NCBI GenBank assembly: GCA_000467715.1
Contig: AJFK01000076.1
Coordinates: 1-56,710 of the forward strand
DNA: 56,710 nt
Direction: 5' to 3'
Origin: Hysterium pulicare CBS 123377
Taxonomy: Eukaryota > Ascomycota > Dothideomycetes > Hysteriales > Hysteriaceae
A program made the translations under genes and the position numbers. Of the stretch, positions 21,360 through 34,834 are shown in pieces. Within the stretch, counting starts at the first letter, position 1, and every line of letters starts with the position of its first letter. The notes under the pieces are model-generated. The model saw only the letters and a program-made list of their open reading frames with translations, ran no database searches and was not told where the DNA came from.

Positions 21360-24300
21360 CTATCGATCTTTCATAGTGGAAGATGTGGAGGAGAAAGTGA
21401 AGTTGCTCAAGAACTGTAAGCGGTCTTTCGAGTTGGTTCGGCTATCGGCTGAGAAAGTACTTTGCGCACTGGTATCGACGGGTGGTTGAGGCGCTTTGAT
21501 GACTTGGGGTTGTTCGCGAGGTTCGAGGAGTAGGGAGCGTCTGTAATAGCTTTGGACATTGGCTTGGTCGCTGGAGTGCATTCGCTGAATTTGAGATTCC
21601 ATCCAGTCCTGCATTTCTGGTATAGACGCGAGGCGATATGGCACCTGAAAGCTTTGAATTTGACCGATGATCTTTGCTGTGCGCGTATGCTTGTCAAAGT
21701 TGATGACCTCAAGGCTTTCGCGTCCTCCATCGCCTGGAAGCTGGCGAGTAGTTCCATTGCCAACGTCAACAAATGTGAGGTCTGTCAAATAGATGCCAAC
21801 AAATGGAATACAAGGCGCGACATGGTTAAGAAGACGTTGACGGAGAACCGCGTAATTACGGCCGACATCAGTAATAGTCTTCAACTCTTCGAGGCGTGCC
21901 TTGGTCTTTTGTGAGACAAGCTCCCAAGTCCTCTTGAGTCGCAGCACCATCGATGAGTTCAGTGAGCAGATGATCGCCATGAGTGAGTCATAGTTGTTCA
22001 ACTCCAGGCACTTCATCGCAATCTTCACCCATTGCTTAATGATGACAGCACGTTTCTTCGCATCTTCTAGGTGCAAGATGGTGTCGGCGACCAAATTGGC
22101 CAGGTCCGTTGATAGCGTTGACATGGCACGAACGTTCAATGCCCGTGTGCTTGCCTTCTTGGTCCACTCTGACGCAAGCAGCTCTTCCGGTTGGATGGCG
22201 CAGAAGATCTTCGATTCCATAATTGTGAATTGCCTGGCAAGCTCAAGCGGATCGAAGTCGAGAATGGTGCAATGCGTCTTTCCATCACGAGCGCCTTTGA
22301 GAGCGTTGAGTTGGCTCTTGGTTATGATCGGGCTTGGCACGTTGACATCAACTGCAGAGTACAAAGTACTCGAAATCCCAGTCTTGCCCATGGAAGAAAC
22401 TAGTCGCGGCACCAGAGCTCCGGCACGTACTTCTGTAACCTTGGCGGTAAGTTCGGCAAGACGCTTTCCAGCCGCTGGTAGGGCAGTTCTCAATTTGTTG
22501 ATCGCGAATGAGAAGATGATGCCGAGGGCAGTGGCGTCCGGGTCATTTATCCAGTGGCTCTCAAGCCACCCCTTGAAGACATTGTAAACCCGCAGACGTA
22601 CTGGAACCCCAATCTCTTGACTGTCACCAACATAATCGAACCTGTCGATAAGACATTGAGCGAAGTCGACTGGCGTAGTAAAGAGTCGGAAGGTCAGATA
22701 AAATGTGGTAACAAAAATGGCGTCGGGTGTCGACTCGTGCGTTGTTAATTGTTCCACCAACGCAGGGAGGGAACCACCGGTGATTTGCCCTTCCTTGTTA
22801 TATACGAGCTCATGGGCATATGTCTTTTCGAGGAGCTGTTGTTCGACTGCAACTTCTTCGCTCGTAATTGATTGAAGTTCAGATACGCTACCGAAGCTGC
22901 TCAACAAAGCCTGGCTGCTCTGTTTCTTCAAAGGTGAGTGGTCTGGTGTCGTGGCTCTCGTGGATGCCTGGGATACGATGCTTGCCGTGTCACCCCGAAC
23001 ACTGTTGGGATACGTGCTGGAGGAGTCTGCAACCGAGGCATTAACGCTATCTGCTCTCGTAGTTTTCGAGAAGAACCGTTGTGTTGCGCTAGCAGGACTT
23101 GATGTATCCGATGGGCTAGGTTGGGGAAGATGTGGAGTAGGAAGGTGAGCTAGCGGCGGTAATGACGACCTAGAGGACCTGAAAGATACCGCAGTCGGGC
23201 TTTCGACGATAGCTGGTTGAAGTGGTTGGAAGGTGAGCTCTGTGACATGGAGCGGAGATGGCGCAGGGGGTTCGGGCAGTGGTTTAGACTCGAAGATAAC
23301 TAGAGGTGGCGGAGGCGGTCGAACAACGGGCTCTGGTGGTGGTGCAGGTAATGGCTTGTCTTTCTCGACGACTGGTTCTTCTTTGACAGGTTCCTCCTCT
23401 TGCTGGCCGGATTTATCGATGGTATCAAAGATCGCGTCGGAAAGACCAAGCCCGGCAGCACTCTCGAACTCGAAATCTCCGATTCTTTCGATGGCAAGCC
23501 GTGCTTTCGTAACGCATTCACCAGCTGATCGTACGCAACTCGTGGCTGCAGTTACTAGTTGCTGTCCTGGATCCAGGAAGATCACATCATCGCCGTTGGC
23601 GCTGTCGGCGCTGAACATGTCTTTTGTAGCGTGTACTAGTTCGGTGAGTCGCGCGTACATTGTGTCCCTTGCTTGCTCCAACTGTTCGGATCGGCGTGAG
23701 TCGCGTTCCCATACTTCCTCGACTACAGCGAGGAGTTGTCGACAGGCAATAACGGACTGTTGAGTGGTGAGGGTGAGTTCTGAGGACGAGCGCGATTGCA
23801 GGTGCAACCCAATAAATGAACCGATGAAACCTAGGAAGGAATCGTGTGCAGCGTTCAGCCGCTCAGAGGCAAGGTTATGTTTCCGTGAGCCCTGCGATTT
23901 TCCCGTGTACGACAGTCGATGAGTTACAGATAGCCGCTTGACCTGGCCTGGTGGCTGAGCGATAAAGAGAGGTGATTGGACAGAATCGGCTTCAGAGGGA
24001 ATTGAAAATGCCACAGACGCACGGTTGCGGTTACGTGGTGGCTGGGGTTTGGAAGTCTCGAGGTCTTCTCGTGTGTTCAACGAATTCGCTTGTGACACGA
24101 TGGCTTGATGTTCATTTGCTGTCCCGCTGTCTTCAGCGATCTGATTTGACGATGGCAGCGGCTGCGCATTTGATGACTCTGCAGTGTCAACTGGTGGGGT
24201 CAGCGGCCTATGCCTTGCGTCACCGTAATCAAAAGTTAATGACACGGCGTCTTGAGCCCAAATGTCGAGAAATCGAACCGCTCTCGTCACGAGCTTGAAG

Positions 24301-25147
24301 GCCTTCAGAACCAGCTCGTCCAACAGTTCAAAGACGGGTACAGTAGACTCCGAAACTGGAAGTAGTTCCTGTACTTTTTTCGCCGTCTTAACCAATGAAG
24401 AGAGATCGCTGAGTAGCCCCTTTCGCATCCGTCGTAGACCAACGTGTGCTTGAATGAGGGGCGACTCCCTTGTTAGACATTGCGTGTTCTCCTGTCATGA
24501 GAATTAACTCAGCGTCCCTTACGGGGAGTAAAGGGATAATGACTTACGAGGAAATGCCGGACACCTGCGATCATACCCCTTACATAATCTTGTTTGCCAA
24601 ACATTGCAAGATCGCCGTTCTCGCCATCGCGAACAAGATCCCATAAATGTGTTAGGGCATTTAGGAGACTACGGATGGACTTGTGATCGTATGCTTCGCA
24701 GTAGTTTGTCGGCAGCCATCCGCGAGCTCCCGATGCAAGAAGGGTTCCGTCTGCCCAACCGTTTGGGTGAACCGAGTGAACCAGAATTACGTCGCCTTGA
24801 TTGATTGGCACGGTGATCGATGACTCGTCTGTTGATGAGGATACAGTAGAGGTCGGGTGGAAGTGGTAGAAGGCTCGTAAGTAGTTGTGAAATATCGGCT
24901 GCGGTTGAGGATGTTGAGCCAAAGTCTCTTTCGAGGTGCGCGGTGTTAAGGGAGGGGAAATTTGCGATTGCGACTGTGATTGCGATTGCGGTCTTATGGA
25001 TGTGGCTTTGCGACTGATGGAAGAGGAGCATCGCGTGTGCCCTGATGCCCTGCTTCGTGACCTTTGAGGTGACTTGGTGATGTTTAGAGGCGCCACAAAT
25101 GCGCTTGCGCGGCGATCCACCGCTTCTCTTTCTTGGAAATCGGACAT
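21360..25147 (-). CDS. SH3-containing Ras guanine nucleotide exchange factor, Cdc25 type
   Basis: Two exons (25147-24548, 24491-21360) around a 56-bp intron give 1243 residues. An SH3 domain lies at about 92-153 (start FYHFHP, ending GARGWLPTNYCEAYD). A helical region follows, then a Pro-rich and Ser-rich linker. The Ras exchanger motif domain is at about 765-865 (GGSLPALVEQLTTHESTPDA). The catalytic Cdc25 domain is at about 946-1172, with FDPLELARQFTIMESKIFCA, NNYDSLMAIICSLNSS, PCIPFVGIYLTDLTFVDVGN and the closing YRLASIPEMQDW. This layout matches fungal Cdc25/Ste6 proteins, which load Ras with GTP at the plasma membrane and feed cAMP and MAP-kinase signalling. Exon 1 also has a SQSQSQSQ run encoded by a short GATTGC-type repeat. 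Confidence 0.94.
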
Positions 25148-28100
25148 TTTGAATCTTACAACAGTAAAAAGTGCGCTGCTTCAACTGATAGTTGAAATCA
25201 ACGTCGCAATTAGAAGACGCTAGATAAGCAACGCAACATAGGCAGTACGCCACGCAATCATTGGTGGCTCCGTCAAGTCGATTCGGCGAGAAGTTTGAAA
25301 CCAGTGACTGGAAACGGTCTCGATTTTTGGGGGATGAGATTTCGCTGACGTGATTTGTACAAGTTGGAAATTCCGAGCGAGTTCTGTGTTTACTATGATT
25401 GAATTGTTAGTTGTTGGTTGTGTACTTGTTGTGTGATGGTCAATTGCTGAGGAATGGCGCCCCAAAAAAGGTTACGTCGAAAGAATGCAGGCACTTTGGT
25501 CTCGACAACGGAAAGGCACATACCCGTTGACTACTGCGAACCCTTACGTATCTCCACAACTGAGTCGTTGATGCAGTGAGAGAGTGTATCAGAAGTCAGA
25601 GGGCGCTGCGGCTCCTTTCCGGGACGTGGTGGTGAAGCAAGCCCAGCGATATTTCGAGAATCTGAGCCGAGCGCAGCAAATTTACAAATTTACTCCTTCT
25701 GGAACCCTAGTATTTGTGACAGTATGACGACGACCATGTGGCATGGAATAACGGTGATGCGTCTCTTGAAACGGTTTGGAATACTCGACGGTGCCGGTTC
25801 CACTTGGGGAGGGCTCGTTAGAGGTCGGTTTCTGTTACGCAGAAGTTGCCGCAGGACGTGGCTGTAGGCGAACCCTACACGCACAGTGTTTCTTGTTGTC
25901 CAACCTCTTATAGAGGGGTTTATAGGGAATCGGATTGGGGATGTCGCTCGAGCACGCTGGTACGTCGGTCTTTAACACAGCAGAAGGAGGGACTGATGAT
26001 GCAAGGGTAGTGCCTGCCGGGTAGGGACAGGGCGTGTCGCTTTCAACGGTTCGATAGTTGGCTCGATGTCGGCAGTGGACCGGCAAGCAAAGGAATGAAT
26101 GAATGATTGAATGGAGGTGAAGTTGGTGAATTAGGGCTGGACAGCGACGGCGAAAGGTTGGAGGGGAGAGGCAGACCGCGGAGTCAATAACGTCGACGAC
26201 GACGCCCTCAGAGGATGCAGCGGGCCGCACAAGATGGTCAACAAGCACTCGTGCACTTCGCAGCTTCGGCTGTTGACAAGGGCTGCTGTCTCTCCCAGGG
26301 AGCATTGGAACTAGCCAAAGCCACTTCATTCACGGACAGCCCAACGCGTGGAGACGTCAAGGGGTTGTGCTTCGAATGCACTTGGCAACATGCGCTCTGC
26401 GCAGTCTGCTCGAGTCTTCCTCGAGTCCTTGCGCGCTCCTTGAGGCACAATTATTAAACGTTTATTTCTAAGTCCAGTTCATCCGGCCAATGGCAATTTT
26501 GGAGGAGGCGTGCAACACATCAATGAACGGTCAGTTGGTTCTGCTCACTTGTCCCCAACTTCATGCCCGACGCTGCATCTCTCCCCGCCGATTGTTCAAC
26601 CAAACCTCCAGCCCCACGCCGGACAGCATGTCCACGCTGAGGGATGGCATGGTCGTTCGGGCAGTGACCTAGCTCACGAAAGTGCCGCGTTGCAGCAAGT
26701 CGACACGCTAGATGCAAACCGAGAGCCCTAGAGAGCAGCCAGGCTGCATGTGAGGCTTGCGGGTGGAGGAGCTCGAACCTCTCCCCAACAGCGTCTGCCT
26801 GGGTCAAGGTCCGCTCTAGTCTGTTCGATAGGGAAAAGATCTTCCAATCTCCCCACGAATCCCTATTTCGAATTTGGCTTCCTCCCGAAGCTTTCGTCCC
26901 GTCCAGGAACACTGCCAATCATTCCCCTCAATTCCTTGTGCCTACAGTCTTATCAGGTCATTGGTGCTACGATAATGTCCGACGGGTAGCTGACCCTTCC
27001 CTCTCTCAAAACGGTCGCGGCTCGAGGCAAGCCGTATGAAACACTTTCTCTTCTTGTCGGAGAATTCAACAACACGGTTGTACCGGCGCGAGTGGCGTCC
27101 CCAAGGCTTGAAGAAGAGCGGGAGAGAATTCTGGCATCAGCCCACCTCTGACGCTGCGGAGCAGAGAAACAATCCATATGGCGCGGCGACCCACTTCGCG
27201 ATCCCACCAAGCTCTGTTCACTTGGACCTGGTGCCGTGATGAATGTGACCGTCATGCAGGCCAAAACACCGAGACGATGGAACAGTGATTTTCAATCATG
27301 CGCAAGTATCCTCGAAAGGAGAAGTGGAACTCGAACGGGTTTAGCCTGCCATGGGAATCCCATAGGCAGCTCGCGGAACTATCAGGTCACAGCTTTCATC
27401 ACATCACCTATAAGGTCAAATGGGACCCGATATCCCGAGTCGATCATTGTTCTCCAGCAGTAAATCAATGAACCTCGCAATCAGCTGTCACTAAACAACC
27501 TGTGCATTGTACTACCTTGAAACCAAACCTCCCTTTAAGCTACTTCCCTCATCACCTTATCCTTGTAGTCCGATCAATACCGGCAGGCGATAATCTCAGG
27601 GATGATGTTCCAGAGAACTCCTCGTGCCGAAAGGGCAATTCGACGAAGAGAACGCCAGTCTGATAATTAAGGATGTCTATCTACAGCTACGAGGCTGTGG
27701 TAAGTCGCGCCGCTATTCCGACCTTCTCAACAGGCAATTCGTTACCAAAATAGTTCCTGGCGTCTTGAGAGAGATATGATTGGATTTACAATTGTTGAAG
27801 GCGGCGCTCAAGCCACGAGGAAGACTCTGAAACTCAACCCGCGTTCCCCATAGACCAGCCAATTGGAACCGAAAGCGATTGTCGAGACTGCGAGCTAGAC
27901 TCGCTGTCTCAGATCGGACGGGATCATCGACAAGGTCAAAGCATGTTGATGCCTGAGCCTGGACTCCACATGGCGGAGTGGCCGTCTGACATGTTCGTGA
28001 ACGTTCGTCCTTCTTGATCAGGAAACACATTCGGATATCGAATGTCAGATTAGGATATGGCAATTGTTCCACAACTTCGACAGCACGTTGAAGCTGTCAA

Positions 28101-31100
28101 TTATGTCGTGCGACCAAAAAGTGACACAGCTGGCACCAAGCAACACTGCGTACCTGCACGAGCCCTAGGATTGACACCTTGGCCGCAATAATGCGTATGC
28201 ACTCACCCGAAACAGGCCTTCTAGTCCCATACCCTCACCACGGCATTGGCTGCCATTCTGCCACCAAATACCGAGAGCATGGTAATTCGTCTGAATATCC
28301 TCACACCTCCCTCCCGTTGGTGGTAACACAAATTTATCGAATGGCGAGAACTTGACTCCGCATAATCGACTTTTCGAAAACCCCACGCTAATAATCTCCG
28401 AATCGGCATCCGCTCACACGGTGTGGCTGCATATGAAGCGACCGCCTTGGCAAGCGCTGAAGCGAACTGGAGTGCTAAAAATGAAATTCTAGGGAATTCC
28501 ATGCCTCTGATTTACCAGCCATAGCGAAAGGCGCCAAAGGGAAAACCGCAAACCAAATCTTCTGCACTAACAATCTGCAAGACTTTGATTCACGTCATGG
28601 AGAAATGATCGACCCATCTCAACCGCCACAGTGGATTGCGCGAATGCTCCAAAACGACGCCATAGACGCGCCGAAAGAAATGAGAAAGCACGCGAGAGAA
28701 GGGACGGATGATGTCGGTGACCTACCTTTCCGGAGATCGGCATGATCTTGCGCAAAGCTAGTGTCCAAGATTGATTCATTTGTCGCCTTTCTGCCTCAAT
28801 ATCTTCAGTCTCACTATCATTCTTTTCCAAGCAAGAGGACCTTGGCCGCGCGGGACGATTGCTAGCCTGTATCCCGCAATGCATTTTGAGGAATCCGAGA
28901 TGCATGAACTGCTGCTCTGAACAGACTTCTTGGTCTGAAGTCTTGTACCTATGCGCATATCAACTCGATTCACAAAAATTATGCCATCTACGGCAACACC
29001 CAGTTTCCTCCCGTGGTCTCCGCCAGAGCGGGTCCGATCCAGCAACGCCTCGGACCGAATAGGGCTTGTTTCATCATCCGAGAGCCCAAATTCGCGGTGT
29101 AGCGAAGAAGAAGAGCTCTCGTGAACAATTACTCAAGCCTTGAAGTTTTGATGTCAAAGTTAGGTATTGTCATGATCTTTGACAGGGACCTGGATAGGAG
29201 CAGAAAACTCCCTTGTCGTAACCCAACAGTCTGGGGACCCCAATTAGGCTGGGTGTTTCTGTTTCAAGCCCTAGCATGTAGGGAATCAAGAAGCTTGTCC
29301 CTCTCAGGCACATGATCTACACATGGACACCGAAATGTTTCGACTGTTTCAGCCGACTCGGCCCGTTTCATCAACTCCAGGATGGCCAGCAGTCTCGTTG
29401 CAGATACTGCTGAGAACCTAGAAGAACATCCAGGTATCGATGCAACTCTTTAGCCTTTCTATCACCACCGGCAGTTCGTAATGCGCTGCCGGCACATGGA
29501 ACTCCATTCTGTTTGAGAGATCTAATGATGCTGGAGGGCGTTTTAGAACTTTGCGAGACGCGGAAGAGCCGCAGCGGAACGTGGCAGTTGAAAACTTCTG
29601 AGGTCAGCAAAGCTTCAACCACGGTTCAGTCTTTGCGCCGTTGTCAGACAAGTTACTCCATTGCGCTAGAACACAAGCATACCGGCGATGTTAACCATCA
29701 TTGTGGTAGTACCTCGTAGATGAATTCCCTCGGGCATGAAGACCAGAAGCCCTTTCTCAGCAGGGGCTATGTCACGTCGAGGTTTCCTCCCAACTCCTAC
29801 GAAGCATGGCCGTAAGAGCACCTCGAACCGTCTATCATACCTTGGGCGAACACTGCACGCGTCCGTCGTTCACTTGCGTCTCTTTACGATCGCATCCTGG
29901 CAATATTTGCTCTACTATTGCACGGCTTCTTCCTTCGCTGAGCGGACTGCGGCCCGAACTTCTCACGACGCCGTTAGAGACTTTGAAACTCTTTGTTACA
30001 CTCGTCTATCAACCGTCTCCGGCACCGTTGACTCTCGCATACATGGAGTCCACTTCGCCAAATCCTAAGTCTTGGGCGATGTTCCTAAAGATCACACCCT
30101 TTGGGTCTGGTTTAGGATTCAGCAATATGCCATCACAATTCCCTATTGCAGATCTCTGCTCCATGAATCGTCTTATACGGGCTTCTCCGTCCTACGGACC
30201 GAAGTCTTCTCCGTACGGAACAGAGTCCGATTCCGAACGAAAGACTTGCTGGTTCTCGTACCCAAGCCACCTCTGTGCAGAGATGACTCGCATGTCAAAA
30301 CTTCCTTGCGCTCCATCATCTCCAGTCTATCGATCTCATGCATGTCGTCTTCTGCTGCTTGCTTCTATCCCAGAACCAAGGAGCAAGATTAAGTCGGGCT
30401 CAAGCGCAAGGTGATCACAATTAAAATCTGTTCCTGGAGGAAAGAGGCCCCACACACGTGCATCTAGCCTCACTTTTTATATGGATCAGACCGATGATTT
30501 CCCAGCTTGTCTCCGTCCCGTCAAAACTGACTCGACAGATGTAACTTCGCGATAACCTTAACAGAACCGATAACGATCTTTTCCAAGGATTCTCCGACGC
30601 TCGGCCTGCCATGTTCAAAGTGGTTACTGCTGATTGCTGTAACTCTTAGCGAGGCCGTGTTGAGCTTTCCCGCCTGCGCCAGCGAACCGCGCTATTGACA
30701 GGAAACGGTCCTCGCAACCGGAGCTAACGATAAAGAAAAGAAATGGCTTTGAAACACTAAACACTACTCGATTTAGGCAGGCGAGTTGTCGCGTTATGCG
30801 AGTGTTGCGTTGACTCGCGGATTTTGTCTCGGGATCAAACCTGCTCGCAGAAAGTTCATGCGAAAATGTCCTAATCTGTTCAAATTTCAGCACTCGATGA
30901 GTAATGCATCAACATCCTTTGTGGCCAAGAAATGCTTTGGCTCTGTGAGGGGACATCGTTCTATTCTCTTCAGTACAAATCTTCTGCTATGCGATGAATT
31001 ACGCCGCAGAGCGCAACGGGAGTTTTGCGCAACAAAACTTTCGGAACTTCCAACGTATCGATTAAACCTCATTCGCGCCAGACTAGCTCAAAAAGACCAG

Positions 31101-33800
31101 CTACAAATCGTGCAACGGCTGCCATGTCCTTTAGTCAATCGATGAAAGTAGCGCCAATATACCATGAACTACTTCCAATTCCAAAAACTGAGTCGATCTT
31201 GTCTGACTCTGCCATATGACATGACCGTCGGGCAGGAGTCATTAGAAACCGACGGTAACGCAATACATTGCGGCACGATGTTAGGCCTTTGTTCGATAGT
31301 CTGATTTTCGTCACAGTTCACGATAAAGTGACAGCCAAATCGGGACTGCACTCTCGATATCGCGCAAGCGAACGGGACGATATGTATTCATCCAAGCGCT
31401 CTGATTGGTAGTTCACTAAGCAACCCCGTCACTCAACATTGTATCTCAAAGGAAACCCTTCCTCTACATCACTGATTCTAACGTTTCCAACTATGGAAGT
31501 GATTTAGTTACTAACTACCAGAGGGAAACCCCCAATTTGTCACAAGTCGCGTAGCCTCTTCCGGACCTCCCCCAGCACGAGGCAAACTCTATTCTGCCAA
31601 GCCAAACATCACAGTTTCACAACTGCAGTTTCTCCGCACGAGAAGTATTCCCATCACGGTTTCTCTATCTACTTGCCCTATCTGAAAGCAGTAATTATCA
31701 TGCCATGAAGGGATCGAGCATGTACCGGATCCGTTTGAATGCTAAGGATTTCTTTGCATTAATACTTCACTGTACTTCAACTTGTCAAGCCTCGGTTTGT
31801 AACATGAAGCCATTTTGTCTTCTTTTCAAGCTTTTCAAAATGCTCTATGCATGAACTCACAATTCAAGACCTTCTCCTGCCTCAATGGGGACTCGGACTG
31901 GGAAGCGGGAGGCACGCCCACGCACTGTATTGACGATACATTCTTGCTTCGTTCTGGTGTCCATCTTCGAATCACACTCATGCAACCTGCACGATAAGGT
32001 GTTTGTGACTGGCAGGCAGCATCGCAAGGGCAGACAAGCACATGACTTTGACAAGCTCGCTTAGAAGTTCATCTGCACAGAAAGGTAGCATACCGCATGT
32101 CAACGATGTCGATGTTATCTCGCCACTTGACGTGCGATAGGTTCAAGCACATCCCTTGATACCCCTCGTGGACTCTATCGATACTCCTTGTTCGACTACT
32201 TTCCACTAACATGCATATGACAAAAAGTAATCCAAGTACTGTTTCGTATCTCCGAATACCGCAACTAGATCGCTACTCGTCTCGTAGTCTAAGGGATTTG
32301 ATGTAGCGAACAGCGAGCCCCCTTGAGCCCTACCAATCCAGAGTACGGCATTCAGGATGAGGAGTTCGGCTCTTCCAACAGCTACCGGGCACCATCCCTT
32401 TTTCTCTCCCAAGTTCCCCGCCTACTTTGAAACATGGTGACAAATGGAATACAGAGTCTCCTCTCCATTACGCTACATCACTGTAAAGGATTTGGATCCC
32501 TTGTATAAGCTAGCTATCTCCCTATCTCGTTCTTGGTCTATAGCTCAAATATTAGAGTAAGGTAGGGAAAGAGATACTTGGGGGATTAGATTTGCCCGTA
32601 CTGCGATTGGATTGATCGTAGATAAGGGTCTGGACGTATTTCTTCTTCTCCGACTATAGTATTTGTCAATATGACATTCGAGTCAGGCGTTAAAGTCGCC
32701 CAACACATTCAACTCAAATTTCTCCTCCGCTCTAGGTAGGTAGCCGGGAAACTTGCCCAGAAAAGAAAAAATCCGTCACATCTCTGAATGGAAATAAGTA
32801 CAATCCATCAATCCACATAGTCCAAACAGGGTATCATCTCGGCTTCACATGCTCCACCGCCACCCCTCCTCTCTAGATCGACGGTAATCTCCACTCCTGC
32901 AGTAAGCAAGAATGACCACTGCCACGCACATGTCACGCACGGTATGGCTCGGCACAGCATAATGTTATCCGTTTTCCTATATCTCCTCCTTCCATGCCCT
33001 ATATCTCGTCGGAGGAAACTGAATCGCAAAAAGCAAATAGCGTAGCGGATTGAGTGCCTGATGCAGACAGTAGAGCGGAGGTGAAACGGAGCGTCCGGCA
33101 TACGGGTTGCTTTTTTCTGGGGCTCTGGCTTGAGGTAAGGAGGAAAGGGGAGAAGGACATACGTAGGTTGGAGGTGTTGGGTTGGTGGAGGGTTCAATTC
33201 TGCAAGCATTGGATCCTTTGTTGGTATGGAGAGATAAATAGACTTGTTTGGATACGTATAGTGTATGTTCGGGTAGAAATCAGAACCCCCTTTCGGTCTT
33301 ACTTGTTCCTGGTAGGGAGGAAGTACGTTTCCTAAACCCTAAGTATCACGCTGTGTATCACAGCAAGATATCGAGTGCCTACAACGGGCTCTGAAACAGT
33401 CAAAAAGCAAATGGAGAGAATACTGGTATTTCAAATCAAATCCTACCATACTAGCATCTTTCACGTCCCCCGAGTTTCGAACAATGATGCCAAGGCCAAA
33501 TTGGAAAGAATTTGCATTCTATGTGGCAATTGGTCATGGTACACAGGTATTTGCGTACATCATGACTGTCGTCTACTATGGTCTTGAAAATAGGCCTCGG
33601 CTCGTGTCTCTAAATGCGCAAACCTATCGAGTTCCAGAAATGTGATTGTTTGTGACTTCGGGAAGCCCATGATTTCAGTCGTCTCGGCGTCACAATACTC
33701 TCGGAAGCCGGGAACCTTAGGGAGACTTCATTCCTCTTCTCTCCTCGTCCCAACCCGAGTCGTTGCCCGTGGGTATCCAGCACCGCAACAACCTCCAACC
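25148..33800. other. 8.6-kb interval with no recognisable gene
   Basis: The first few hundred bases are the RasGEF promoter. Beyond that, both strands hold many short open frames (up to about 200 codons) with no motif that I recognise. On the minus strand near 28200-28950 there are coding-like patches in shifting frames (for example ISFLALQFASALAKAV at about 28480, and QMNQSWTLALRKIM just before a GTAGGT donor at about 28730), broken by stops. They may be remains of a gene. I found no tRNA, no clear terminal repeats and no transposase motif. Confidence 0.45.
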
Positions 33801-34668
33801 TCACATATCCATCTCATCATCCTCATAATCCCCCGCCGTACCCGCATACCCATTCTCCCCATCCTCCCTCTCTCTATCCCGTCTCTGCTGCTCCTTACTC
33901 GCCCCAATCCTCCTCAACCCATCCACCACGCCCCCAACAAATGCCCTCCCCTCCGCAACTTCCATACCCCCTACTCCGTTCATTTTAAATCCCCCAGCCG
34001 CATCCAACACCTCAACCCCCTTCCTCAATTTCGCCATCCGCACTTCTCGCAGCCCGCGCAAGAGTCCGCGAACGCGATCCGGCTCTTCGAAGTCATCGCC
34101 CGCGGCCTCGAGTAGGATCTCCCCTAGCTCTAACCAGTGGTAAGGGAGCGCATCTGGCGGGGCGTCTGCCGTGCTAGAGGGGAGGAAGGGCGGAGAGAAG
34201 GGGAGGGAGCCGGAGGAGGGAGCCGGGCCGAGGCGGGGCGCTGGAGAGAAGGAAGACTCGTAGTCGGTTTCGTGGTCGAGGATTGCGCGGAGGCAGTCGG
34301 GATGGAGCCAGCGCGGTGGCAGGATGTTTGCGCGGCGTTGGCGTTTTAGGAGGAGGGCGAGCCAGAGGGGGAGGGGGGTTCTGTGCGGTGGGGTTAGGGT
34401 TGGTGTTGGGCCCTGTGTGTATTTAGATCAGTTTACATTAATTGAGTAGGATAGAGGGCTTCGTGGTTATAGAGGAGCTTGTGCGCGGATAGCCACATAC
34501 GATGCGATGCGCTTGTGGTGGCCCGTGGTGTGTTGTTGGCGGGGCTCAACTCACTCCGAGCAGTTCTAGTCCTTCGAGTCTCTGTCGCGGTATTACGGTT
34601 ACAAGCTCCATTTCGCATAGAAAGGCGATTTCAGGCGGTGTCAGCCCTGGCGGAAGAGGTAAAGCCAT
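33801..34668 (-). CDS. GINS complex subunit Psf2
   Basis: Two exons (34668-34555, 34412-33801) around a 142-bp intron give 241 residues. Exon 1 reads [20 protein letters not shown] and ends LEGLELLG; exon 2 continues [76 protein letters not shown] and [15 protein letters not shown]. This matches Psf2 along its whole length. GINS (Sld5-Psf1-Psf2-Psf3) is part of the CMG replicative helicase with Cdc45 and Mcm2-7 in the nucleus. A Pro/Ser-rich insert and an acidic C-terminus (DYEDDEMDM) are typical of filamentous fungi. The gene diverges from alg10, with 166 bp between start codons. Confidence 0.94.
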
Positions 34669-34834
34669 CTTGTGTGGTTGTTTTGAAGATGCTAGTTTCG
34701 GTGTTGAGGAAATGGTCTGTGACGCCAGAGGTCAGGACGCGTCGAAATTTAGCCGAACATTTTCAAGGGCGTGGAGAGCTTCTTCACAATTGCAACTGCA
34801 CCCATCATGGAATTTACTCCCTAAGCCTTTGACT
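34669..34834. promoter_or_regulatory. Short bidirectional promoter between psf2 and alg10
   Basis: Only 166 bases separate the two start codons, so both promoters and both leaders share this stretch. I see no TATA box. The pairing of a replication gene with an N-glycan gene is probably just compaction. Confidence 0.6.

Noticed and set aside
29806-30414. 202-codon + strand ORF
   Set aside because: Ser/Pro/Leu-rich without any recognised motif, overlapped by other long frames; it looks like chance.
34388-34402. GGGGTTAGGGTTGG as a telomere repeat
   Set aside because: It is a single short occurrence inside Psf2 coding sequence (Thr/Pro codons on the other strand).
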